Source of the DNA: Pterobdella sp. o SKG-2022
Taxonomy: Eukaryota; Annelida; Clitellata; Hirudinida; Piscicolidae
Length of the DNA: 64,000 bases
Direction: 5' to 3'
Assembly (NCBI GenBank): GCA_964035795.1
Contig: OZ038320.1
Coordinates: 18,432,589 to 18,496,588, forward strand
How positions within the stretch are numbered: position 1 is the first letter of the stretch; each line of letters starts with the position of its first letter. The notes under the pieces were generated by a model. That model did not search any database. It was not told the DNA's origin and saw only the letters and a list, made by a program, of their open reading frames with translations. This document shows, in pieces, positions 49,001-59,820 of the stretch. The translations under genes were made by a program, and so were the position numbers.

Positions 49001-52000
49001 ATTTAAATTTCTCTACTTGTTTTTTGATATTCTTATATAATTATTCAAAGAAATTTTAAAATCAAAATTAAAATTTTGTTCATACTTTTATGGGTCTACT
49101 TTACTATTTAAATGGTTTTTGTTGTAGTAATTATGGCTGAAGATTTTTTTGATTATTAAAATGAATCATGGTGTATTGTTTGGCAGTAAATTTGATTTTT
49201 TTTCAAAAACTTGTCGATTAGATGCATTAGTTGCAAACAATTTTTTCAAAATACTTCAGTAAAATACAGTTCTATAAGATAATAAAATGAGTATTTTATT
49301 ATAACTTTTAATTACCCATCACTCAACATCAATCCACTTAAATGCTATAAAGCATACAAACCATGAGTTTTCACTTTTCCTTCTCTAACTACAGAGGTGG
49401 ATGAAGATTTGCCTGAACCTCAATCACTCAAGACTGAAAACAAGAAGTTTTATTTTGACATTGGTCAGAACAGGAGAGGTCGATTCATGAGGGTGTCTGA
49501 GGTTTGTCTAAATGCATTTCATCTTTGCTTTATTTGGGCGTTTGTTCATACTATTGCAAGGTCTATATTTTCTATAACTTTCATTTTTAATTATTTCTTA
49601 ACAAATCTTTTTCTGATTTTTTATGATTATTCTCTTCAAATCCTTGCATCATAATGTAATGCATTGTTGAAGATAGAAATGAACTACATATTGTTGCAAA
49701 AACAATCATAGGTTAGGACCAACTTCAGGACTGCCATCACCATACCTGAGAAATCATGGGCTCGATTCAGGGATGTCCTCTCCGACTTTGTTGATAAGGT
49801 ACTTGCCATTGGTGTGATGTTGTTTGTCTGTGTAGCTTGTTTTGTTCATCTTTTTGTGTGGTAATTCAATTTATAAATTATTTAATAAAAAGATGTAGTT
49901 GTTTTTATTGGGTTTTGCATTTTTATTCACGAATCAACATTATGGTATCTGGAAATGTATTTGCTTGTGAACACTTAAGTTAGTTTTTTCTTGGTCTCAA
50001 TTTTTCAGAGATTCTGGAAGGGTTGCTTATAGTGTTTTATTCAGCAAAAGATATTCAAAATCAATCTTTTAGTACTGCTCTAGGACAGGGAAACATGCGC
50101 TTTCTCTAAAGTAAACCTGCTCAATAGTAGCAAACCTTATGAACTTGTAATCACGATTTCTTAGGTGTCTGAAAAAATTCAGTATTTTTTTAGATTCTGT
50201 AGAATCATCATTTCCTCTTTGATCATGCTTCTCATTATTACCATCTATTACGTGCTTTTATAATTTAATTCTTCTATAACCATGAATGAACCTATGATAA
50301 AGCATAGTGCATTTCTTAAGAATTTCCCCTACCTTTTATGGGAGGTGGATGAGATGATGGGTGACCAAATGATGTTGGCATATTCTACAATGGGAATGAG
50401 TTGTGCTTTGTATGGGGTAATGAGTGTTTCTTTGCTTTTACTCCAGTGTGTGCATGTTAGTAGTTTTATTAGGTTATATGTTTTTTTGGGGATTTTATAG
50501 AGGTATTGTTTATGTGGGATTATTAGACCGATGGTGATGAGAATAGAGGTGTGTCAAGGTGGATGTATAGTGGTTTGGTGTATTCTGAAGGGTCTAGAGT
50601 CATGAGTGTGGTTGTTGTTTGGGTTGCGTTGATTAGGAGGTGGTTTTGTGAGCCCATTTGTTTATTTCGTTTAGATATGAGAGGAGGTTCTGGGTAGATG
50701 TTTAAGTAAGGGGAGGTTATTTGTCATTTGTGTATGTGATGAGATTGATTGAGTTGCTCTTAGGGAAGAGAATGCTTTTGGTGAGTGTGGGTGATAGGAT
50801 GCTCCCTTGGGGGACTTCTGCTTTGATGTTAGTGTGTTTGGTTTTTTTATGTGGTGTATTGTTCGCGGCCTTTTAGGTAGTTGGATGAGAATTTTATTAT
50901 GTTTTTAGGTAATTGGGTGTTGTGCATTTTTTGGATGAGTTGGTGGATGTTGAGTGTGTCGAATGTTTTGTTTATGTCAAGTGTGGTGAGAATTTTCTTT
51001 GGAGGGATCATTTATATTGAAACCAGTGATTATGATGTTGTTTATTTGCTGAAATGTTGTGGTGGTGGAATGGGCAGCCTGAGTCCGTGTTGGTGGGTGG
51101 GGAGGGTTATGCTGTTTGGTAATATAGAGTGGGTTGGTTTTTACTAGAGGGGAGAGCAATGCTATAGGTCGCTAAAAGGAGAGGATTGAGGAGTCTTTGT
51201 TGGATTTAGCTAATTGCCATATATGGGAGATTGTGTTTGTGTTGATTAAGGTGTTGAAGAGGTTGGCGAGGTGTTTTATGGCTATGTGTCCTAGGTTTTT
51301 GAGGTATCTGATGTTCATGTTGTTGGGTCCAGTAGAGTTGTTGTTTTGGATTGTTTGATTGCTTGTGTTGTTTGTGCTTTAATGATGTATTTTGGAGTTG
51401 GTGTGTTTATTGATTATTCTGTATTTTGGGTTGGAGGAGTGTGTTGTAGCTGATTTGAAGAATTTGTTTAATGTGTTGGCTTTTTGTGTTTCAGTGTAGG
51501 CTGTTTTATTGTTGTATTTGATGGTTGTGTTGGTGGGGGTTGTGGAATTTTTCGGGTTGAGTGTTTTTACCGTTTTACGGGATTTTTTATTGTGGTTCCA
51601 GTCTTCTTTTAGGTACTCTTCCCATTTTTTTGTATTGTTGAAGGAGTTGTGTTTTCGGTGGTAATGAGGTATCTTTGTTATTTTTAGTTCTGAGGTTGTT
51701 TCGGTTTGTGATTAGTCGGGTGATGTTTTCGGGCAGTAGAGAAGGGGTGGGTTTTATTGTGTTTTGGGGGGTGTTGTTACGGTCTGATGTGAGTATTGCG
51801 TTGGTTATGAAGTGGATTGCTGTGTGGAGGTATTCATGTGGGGAAATGTTTTTAGAGTGAGTCTTATTTCTCTAGTGAATTGGGGCCATTTGGTTTTTTT
51901 GTAGTTGGTTATGGTTCTGGGAAGCTTTGTTAATCGGATTTTATATTTTAATAATAATAGGTTTTAATCTAGATCAATATAAAAACGATTATATATTTAG

Positions 52001-54958
52001 GAAAGAAGAAATTAAAAAAAAGTTACAGAGGCCGAAATGAAAGCCATTAATAATTGGAATGAAAACCTTAAAAGTAAAAATGGAAGAAAGGAAATGTTCA
52101 AAATTGCTAAGAACATGAAAAGTGATAACAAGGATTTGCGGGAATCAAAGTATATTAAGAATGCTAATGGTGAGCTAATAGTAAAGGAGATGTTAGATAG
52201 ATGGAGAAATTACTTTGAAAAACTCCTTAATAAAATGACATGTTATTATACCGACGAAGTTGATAAGGTAGAAGGTCCGTTACAAAACGTCACAGTTGAT
52301 GAGATTTTAAAGGCACGGAAGGAGATGAGAAATAAAAAAACCGCTGGTCCTTTAGAGGTGACAAGTGACCTAATAAAAATGACGAAAGAAATTGGTGAAA
52401 ACCAACTGAGGAGAATTTTTGAACAAATTATTTTTAATAAAAAATGTTTCTAGGAATGGGAAGATAGCGATACTGTGGTTGTTTACAAAGGTAAGGGGGA
52501 TGCACTAGATTGTGGTAGTTATAGGGGCATAAGGCTTCTAGAGCACAGCATGAAAGAGTGATAGAATGGGATCTTAGAAGACAAAATGTGCCAAAAAGAA
52601 TGGTTCAATTAATTATGCCACTATATGTGAACATGAACTCAAGAGTAAAAACCTCTACTGGAACATCAAAGAAATTTGAAATAAAGGTTGGTGTTCATCA
52701 AGGGTCTGCTTTAAGCCCTTTGATTTTCATACTGGTAATGGAGGAAGCTATGAGAGAATGTAAAAAAGGTGCCTCTTGGGAAAGGTTATATGCCGACGAT
52801 CACGGCAGCATCAAAGGATGAAGAGAAAAGTATGTTTATGAAATGGAGAGGTGCGATGGAGTTACGAGGGTTAAAAATCAATATAAAGAAAACTAAATAT
52901 ATGGTTAGTGGTAAAATAAGTGCTATAAAAGTAAACTGGGGTAAGTAGCCATGTGGTTGTTGTGGTAAAAGTGTAGGTAGTAATTCAATAATATGCAATA
53001 AATCTAAAAAATGATGTCATAAGAGGTGTTCTGGTTTGAAAAATATTATACTTAATAAAAACTTTATATTTTCTAAATGTAGCTCTAATAAATCTCATAG
53101 TACTAATGACTCCAGAAGCAGTTTCAAAATCGAAGATGGTGAGGTGATAGAAGAGGTCGAATTTTTCAATTACTCAGAAAATTGTTTTGATTGCGACAAT
53201 GGTGTTGAGAGGACAGTAAGAGGAAGGATTGATGCGACATGGTTGAGTTTGAGGAATATCTCAGGTTTGCTACGGAAAAATATGATTTCACTGAAATATC
53301 GATCAGGCATATATGATGCATGCCTTAGACCTGTTTTATATATGGAGTGAGATATCGGCTTTAACACAGAAATTGGTTGAAACTGGTGAGGAATAAAAAT
53401 AAGATGCTGAGATGACTGGTTGGTATAAAGTTTAGTGGTGGAAATATGTGGTATATCACGGTTGGAGACCAGATTAAGAAGTCAAAGATTGAGATGGTTT
53501 GGCCATATATTGAGGAAGCCAAAAGACAGTTTGACACTGAAAGTGTACAATATGAACCTTGAGGGGCGTAAACCAGTCGGTATACCAAAGAAGACCTGGA
53601 AAAAATGCGTGGAAGAAGATTTAAAAATACTGGGGTTAGAAGAGAGCCAGGCTTTCGAAAGAGATTTATGGAAACTTAAAATTTCGTCAAACCCTTCTTG
53701 AAAAGGAAAAAATGACGTAAAACGATGGTGTTGATTGTGTTAAGAGGTTGGAGAGGTGGTCAGAGTTGAGGACTGAGTGTTTCCCAGTTTTCTTTGTAGA
53801 TATCATCTTTACCATGCAGGACATTTTAGGTGAGAGTGTTTGTCACTTTTAAGCAACTAAGGAAACTTTTTGTTTGATGAAATTTTTTAAGGAAATTTTC
53901 TGATGCAAAAACTAAATTCTTTTTAATGGTTTTATTTGTAGCTGAAGATACTAACAAAATGGTAGGCTATTGTATCTGACGCAGACAGTATTTCAGTATT
54001 TTTTGAAATATGGGATCTAACAGAATTATATTTCAGGAATCTTATATTTCATATTGTATTTACGATGCTCAAATTGTTAATTTCTAAATTTGAACGTTGA
54101 GTTAAAAATTATATTTCAAGTAAAGAGGATGCTATCTTGTATGCCCATAGAAGATTTTTCTAGCAAATCATTCAGTTGATTACACAGATTTGAGAGATTA
54201 TGTGTTTCATATCTTCAAGGTGCTTAACCAAATGCTTTATCAATATTTCTATATGGGAGGTTTTTTTTTTGAATTTTTTGACTGTTGGGACTATTCCATG
54301 ATGAAAAACGTTTTATAAAAGCGATTTTAGCAGCTATTTGTATTAGGGCATTTGTCTGAGTTTGAAATATAAATAAGTTTGGTAGTCATCTATATTATAT
54401 ATGAGGCATAAAAATGATTAATGAAAAAGAATAATTTATCTATTTATTTAAAAAATTTTTAAATTTTGATTTTTATGTGGGTATACTAAATAATCTGGTC
54501 CTACATATGCTAAAAACAGAATCACTTGAATTAAACTCACTTCTGCAATTATTTGCTTCTAACCCAATTAGCAATTATTTTTTTAGACATTGAAGTTATT
54601 TTTGTTTTACATTTCAATTTTTGAAAAGTCACATTTTTCATTATATTTTTTTATTATTTAGTTTTCTTGACTTTAAGTTAATATTTCTACACTTTTATCA
54701 TTTCAAATAATTTTCACTTTTTCAGGATATGCTTTGAGCATGTCAAAACTGTTTTATTCAGTATTTTCAAATAATCATTGTGAAGCTCAAATTTTTTAAT
54801 TGATCTCAGATGAAAGTTGCACTGCCAAACATGGTAATACAATGTTTCTAAATGCACATTTATGCTGAATCCAGCAGGGAGCGTCTGGAGACGCCGTAAA
54901 GAATGAGTTGAAAGCGGCCACTCCAGTGGATGTTGGAGCATCGGGAGAGAAGAACTGA
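46050..54958 (+). CDS. PURA: Pur-alpha family nucleic-acid-binding protein
   Basis: Binds purine-rich single-stranded DNA and RNA in transcription, replication and RNA transport. Nine exons join in phase to 263 residues: 46050-46101, 46190-46299, 46384-46486, 48282-48366, 48547-48592, 48721-48841, 49395-49501, 49712-49798, 54878-54958. Three PUR repeats are seen. Repeat [21 protein letters not shown] with [20 protein letters not shown]. Repeat [22 protein letters not shown] with [19 protein letters not shown]. Repeat [23 protein letters not shown] with [18 protein letters not shown]. The tail is [18 protein letters not shown], ending GEKN. Repeat III keeps the basic RRGRF instead of the KYGVF of human PURA. 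The Gly-rich N-terminus and Gln-rich C-terminus of human PURA are absent. The last intron is 5.1 kb and holds LINEs. The start follows the family; only a short acidic leader precedes repeat I. Confidence 0.96.
46735..47045 (+). mobile_element. possible LINE reverse transcriptase relic in PURA intron 3
   Basis: Frames read KVFDGVHKK, then [12 protein letters not shown], and further on [11 protein letters not shown]. These resemble AFDrVprK, sxVRvngeysd and DDLVLIAETLEE of the LINE family at 51957-53705. They are scattered over frames with stops between them. Probably an old copy. Confidence 0.4.
50290..51945 (-). mobile_element. degenerate LINE, antisense in PURA intron 8
   Basis: Read on the minus strand from 51945: [18 protein letters not shown], then [51 protein letters not shown], then [33 protein letters not shown] and later [19 protein letters not shown] text. 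These are reverse transcriptase blocks of a Jockey/I-group LINE with the catalytic Asp as LDINKTFDT. The frame is broken by many stops. The strong G/T bias of the plus strand here comes from this element, not from a gene. It lacks a recognised 3' tail at 50290, and its upstream end meets another LINE at about 51950. Confidence 0.85.
51957..53705 (+). mobile_element. LINE with reverse transcriptase and PHD-like finger, sense in PURA intron 8
   Basis: Open frames 52037-52453, 52558-52821 and 53435-53701 carry [65 protein letters not shown] ([15 protein letters not shown]) and LYADD, the catalytic block. A Cys finger follows ([14 protein letters not shown] with KRCSGL, 52945-53036), then the C-terminal [18 protein letters not shown] and [20 protein letters not shown]. 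Shifts and stops separate the frames and the palm segment before GVHQG is deleted, so it is inactive. The endonuclease is missing (5' truncated). It is the least decayed LINE in the window. Confidence 0.88.
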
Positions 54959-56174
54959 GGGTTTGAGCATCGATGGGTGCAAGAAAGTGGATGGCTTCTG
55001 CTGATGAGTGGTGGGGTGTGTTATGGGAGTATGTATTCATTGTTCATGTAATGGTTCATGCTGGGGTTTTGGGAAGTTGATTTGAATGGGGATTTCATTT
55101 AATAAGATTTGTTTGGTTGATGAACTCTAAGACGCGATTCGATTGATGATTTTTAAATAATTCAATAGTGTGATTTGTTAGAAAGTATTGCATGTTGATT
55201 TGTAATAATCACTAATAAAATAAATATAATTGTTGTTCGATTGAATAGTTTCTTCGTTTACATTGATGTTATTTGATTGAGAAATGAAGAGTTTCTAATT
55301 TATCCTATCATCATTCATTATCTTCTAATCCTTTTGTAAAATTGGTGTTTGATAATATAAATTCGAATTCCGATAAATATTCAAAGATTTTCCCTTTTAT
55401 TCTGTATTTGTAAAAGCGATGTATGGCTTTATATATGCGTCTGTTGGCATTTTTTTCATATGGTTTCATATGACATCTTCATTTTTTTACGAATTCATCT
55501 TATGGCTTTTTATAAGGAAAACAATTATTATATGGTTCATTCAATTGTCTGGCATTCTGATTGGATTTTGTCACATTGTTTCACACCTTTTAGGCAATAT
55601 AGTCTGAAAATATGTTGATCAGCATTTAAAATCCTATATTTTCTATAGTCTTGTCATTTGTTTATATTAATGTTGATTTAGTCATTTGCTTATCAACTTA
55701 AATGTTATTTTCTGGTTTGGATCTTAGATTTGGTGTCGGCTGTTTGTTTATATTATAAAATAGGTTTTGTTCGGATGTCCATATGGGCGATTTATTGTTT
55801 TCATAACCATCTTATCACCTAAGCCATTAAAAGAAAGTTTTAAAATATTATTGATTAAAATTTCTTATACATCATTAAAAATTCCATTATTTGAAGAATT
55901 GATAACGCGTTTAGATGGCTTCTGTTCGACAGTACACCTCGGTTGGGTGAGGATCTATATAACCGTTCGTTTGTGTGTTGTGTTAGAAGTTTCGCTTTTT
56001 AATCAAAATGTATGGATTGAATTATAGATAAGGAAATTTATAAAAGATTGAAGAAAATATGCGTGTTTCTATTGAGTATTTAATTCGATTGTGCTCGAAA
56101 TTGTTCAAAAACTATGACTTAATGCAAAGCGTCATCGACAATTATTAAGGAAGTTCACTAAATGATAATTGGTG
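54959..56174. other. convergent 3' ends of PURA and RP2
   Basis: This holds the 3' UTRs of the two converging genes. AATAAA words near 55214 fit a PURA poly(A) signal. No other exon is supported. Confidence 0.4.
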
Positions 56175-58876
56175 CTAAAAGCCCATTTGGGATTTGATCA
56201 TTGTGTGAAAATGACTGAGAATTGTTTGAGACTCTTTGGCGTTGGTTACGTACGCAAAGTTGTTGTCATCTACTTTATCTCCAAGTTTCAGTTTTTTGAT
56301 AAGTACCCCAAAACCTTTACCAATGTTGCTTTCTCTTTTGTCAACCAAATGTGCACTATCTCCAAACATCGTGTTGCTTTCAAAATTCTTTATTGAGGTC
56401 TTAGTTTTGCTGACTGCTACGTTACTTTTCATGATTACATCTTCCCCAACCACCTCTACGCAAATCAATTTACCTGAAATATTTCATAATTGTATATTTT
56501 TAATTTTTCAAAATAACGAGTGAGTAATAATAGTATTATAATTTATTGCGCTCGAGGATGAAGTTGAGAAGCTCAGTTGGATGAGTAGATGCAAAAGTCG
56601 CATAACTCAGAAAAATTCGTTCTTCGTTGGACACCCTATAGCGAGTCATTCGGTTACAGGGTGGCCAAAAATAGAATTTCAGGCGCGTTTAGTTTATTTT
56701 TTAGATTAAAATAATGGCTATTCTAAAATGTTAAGAACCGTTGTTAGGGAAGTTCGGTGGAGAAGAATGGTTGAATAACCGATCCACAATAACTTTATTG
56801 CACTCTAGTTCTCTCGTTTTTGCTACCAAACAACCATCCTATTCAAGTGTTTAAATAAATAAGTCTTGTTATCTATATATAATCATAAACTAACATGTTT
56901 GATAGAGTCGAGAAAGACTTTGATAACATCTCTGTGAGAAGGTCCTTTGAGGAACATCACCAAACAATTCTGATGATTAATTTTAGTTCATTATCATCTG
57001 AAAACTAATTTCAAAACATTCTGAATTATTATAATTATTAATTTTTTTTAAATAAAAATAGTTAAGCTTTATAATTTGGTGTGATTTGAAACTTTACCAC
57101 TATATTCTCTCTTGATTAAAAAATTACTAATCATATTCAAAACCTACAGTTAATATATAGAAGGAATTAAAAAAAATATTCAAATAACTTCTAAAGAGGG
57201 CAAGTTTTGTATGGCGTGAGTGTATGGAACAAAGCTATCATTATGGCTTGTAGAAACACCAAGAATTTTTGGAAGATTCTTGATGTAAGATTCATAAGAA
57301 GCATCCTGTCAAACGCAAAGATTAATTAAATAAATTTTATAGTAAATATAAAAACGGAATAAAGTCTAAAAAATTAAATTTGTTCATAATAAACAAAAAA
57401 ATTTTAATTAAAAGGTTAATAAAATAATTTTTATAATAAAATTTGAATGAAATGGTCAAGAAAAGCAAAATAATAGACAACTAACACCTGAGATCATATT
57501 AATGAAAGCATCTTCAAACTCACAGGTTTGAGGAATGAGTAATTGACCGAGTGTTGAGAAGTTGGAGTGAAATCATGAATGTGGCTCCAGTTGTTATTGT
57601 ATTCATTCAAGCCCGCCTTCACGAAGTGCTCTGTTTGAACAAATTTTTGATTGTATACACACCATCATTAAAATTAAAGTCCTCATTTAGATAATGAATC
57701 ATTTTATAATTTTTTTAGTTTACTACCAGCCTCACTATCAAACTTTTCATAAAGCATTGACTTCTATTATGAAAATATTTATAAATCGAACGAATATTTT
57801 TCATTATTTTTTTATCGAAACAGTATATAAGATAACCAACCATCAATTTGTGGATAAAAGCACTGATAACATTGGAAAGATAAATCTGTGGACGATTCTA
57901 TGGATGGTTGAGAAGTGCAGCATAAGTGAGTCTAAAAATTATTTAAATAAGTTTAAATACATCAATCAATGAAGAAACATTTGAAAAAAAACGATGGGTT
58001 TTGCAAAAAAATTTTATCTAGTTATTTGAGAAAATCAAAATTTTTCAAATTTAATATATGAATATTCAAACTGAGTTTTCACCATCGTTTATTGGTTTTA
58101 TTTTTTGCAACAAAACTATTTTTTTCAAGCTTGACAAAAAAGTAAAATGAAGAAAAATTGAAAAAAAAGTTTCTGTTTTTTTATTATTTTTGAAATAAGA
58201 AACAATGATTACTTGTATTCTTTTACAGTCTCTGGTCCTAAACTGCTGGCAAGCTACCACCAACTGACAATCACTACAATCTCGTATGAAAAGACTGCAC
58301 GTGTTTTTTTGATAAATTAAAAAATTTTTTTTGAACTTTTGATCAAATGGAGAAATATCTAACTTAAACATTATAATATTTTAACAATCAAACTTCTGAT
58401 TTCTTACCTGGTTTTTATAGGACCCACAAGTATAAAGCAGGAATTGCAGTCATCTATTGTCATAGAAGCAGAGTAATCCAACAAAAATATGTTGCACATC
58501 TTAAAGTTGACATAATAATGGGCATTTATAAAATGTATGCATACCAGTTTGAATGCATTTAGTGTTCATGATTTGATACTTCACAGCAATAAAGCTTATT
58601 CGATACCTTACAATTTTGTATGATGAATTGTTGACCATTTATTGAATCTTTTTCTTTTATAATTGTTTCATTTGTTAAATTTTCTATAATATAATCTTCT
58701 TTATTCAAAGTATCCCTTTTATCCCTGAAATAATTTTAACATCAATTATTCAAATTCAACTTTTAATTTTGTTGGCTTCATCTTTTTAGTCACCATGAAA
58801 ATTTCGTTTCAGTAGTTTTTTCAGGTGCAGATGTTGCTTTTCTTTGAAAAAGTTGCTTGCAACAGCTACAACCCAT
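56175..58876 (-). CDS. RP2: RP2, ARL3 GTPase-activating protein
   Basis: GAP for ARL3 that helps release lipidated cargo into cilia; human mutations cause X-linked retinitis pigmentosa. Eleven exons join in phase to 394 residues: 58876-58794, 58724-58607, 58499-58408, 58294-58213, 57931-57841, 57630-57524, 57305-57189, 56969-56895, 56838-56804, 56635-56550, 56473-56175. The N-terminus MGCSCCKQL keeps Gly2 for myristoylation and Cys3 for palmitoylation. The TBCC-type beta-helix shows GQQFIIQNCKMCNIFLLDYS, MTIDDCNSCFILVGPIK, DCQLVVACQQFRTRDCKR, LCCTSQPSIESS and NNNWSHIHDFTP. Arg117 in QQFRTRD corresponds to the catalytic arginine finger (human Arg118). The C-terminal NDK-like domain starts NCLVMFLKG and ends IKSQMGF, as human RP2 ends QMGI. 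A GC donor is needed at 56549. Human RP2 has 350 residues; the extra length is mostly in the last exon. Confidence 0.95.
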
Positions 58877-59820
58877 TTTTTATTTATAAAAGATAAACTG
58901 GGTTATTATTGTGATAGAATAAGTCTAACTGAAAGAAAGTATAATTTTATTTTAATTGTCCAATTCAGAACAAGGAAATTAGATTCGTTGCTATGAACGC
59001 TTCGAGTGCCCAAAAAAGCACTTTATTTTGATTTGAACAGAAAATCAAAAAATAGCTATAAAACATTATGAAAACATTTAAACAAAGCTAATAAACAACT
59101 AAATTTATTTTTTTGATTTTATTGAAAAATGTTAAGGAACATAATCACTCTTTTTCAAAAAAAGTTTATTATTGCGTATTATAAATAGAACCAGGAAAAA
59201 TGATAAAAAACTAATTTTTCCCAAAAATCAACAATTAACTTTCCCCAAAAATAAAATTTCATTTCAAAATGAAACTTTTATCTCGAAATGGTTTCTTTGA
59301 TTTGGCATGGTAAAAACACCTGAAGTTGGTATAATATCTAATAGTTGTGTGATTTAAAACCCATAATTGAATAAAGTTAATGTGAAGTCTCAAACAGATT
59401 TTAAAATAATTTGATGCTTTTTTTAGTATGAAGTTGATGATAAAGGATGTTGACTACACGCTACACGCATACAATTATTCATTCGATAAAAGCTTTTAAA
59501 TCAGGATTAGCGTAATTATGTTATGCTATATGTCATTATAAAACCGCAGCTTTGTATGTTTAATATTTTAAATTTTGAACATTTTTGATTTTCATAAATT
59601 AACAATTAATAGAGTTTTGGATTTTAAACTTCCCAAATTATTGCATAATGTTTCTAAACATGGGAAAGTAATAAATTTGAGTTGGAAATTAAGTTTATCA
59701 TTTTTGTTCTCGGAATTCACCGGAATAATTTATCAATTATATCAACATAAGACTTCAAATTTTTTTTCAACTTCTTCAAGCTATATAAAGTAATCAAATC
59801 TCGATATACAAAAAATCAAA
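58877..59820. other. divergent intergenic region
   Basis: 0.9 kb between the starts of RP2 (-) and the fibronectin-like gene (+), presumably holding both promoters. AT-rich with poly(T) and poly(A) runs; no specific site recognised. Confidence 0.4.

Noticed and set aside
50290..51945. Plus-strand open frames rich in Gly, Val, Trp and Cys taken as genes
   Set aside because: They are the antisense of a LINE reverse transcriptase, which explains the G/T-rich plus strand.
56236..56523. Plus-strand 95-residue frame with hydrophobic Ser/Leu runs
   Set aside because: It is the complement of the last RP2 exon.
59575..59793. 72-residue plus frame upstream of the fibronectin-like gene
   Set aside because: No domain, random-like composition, and no splice link that keeps phase with the next exon.
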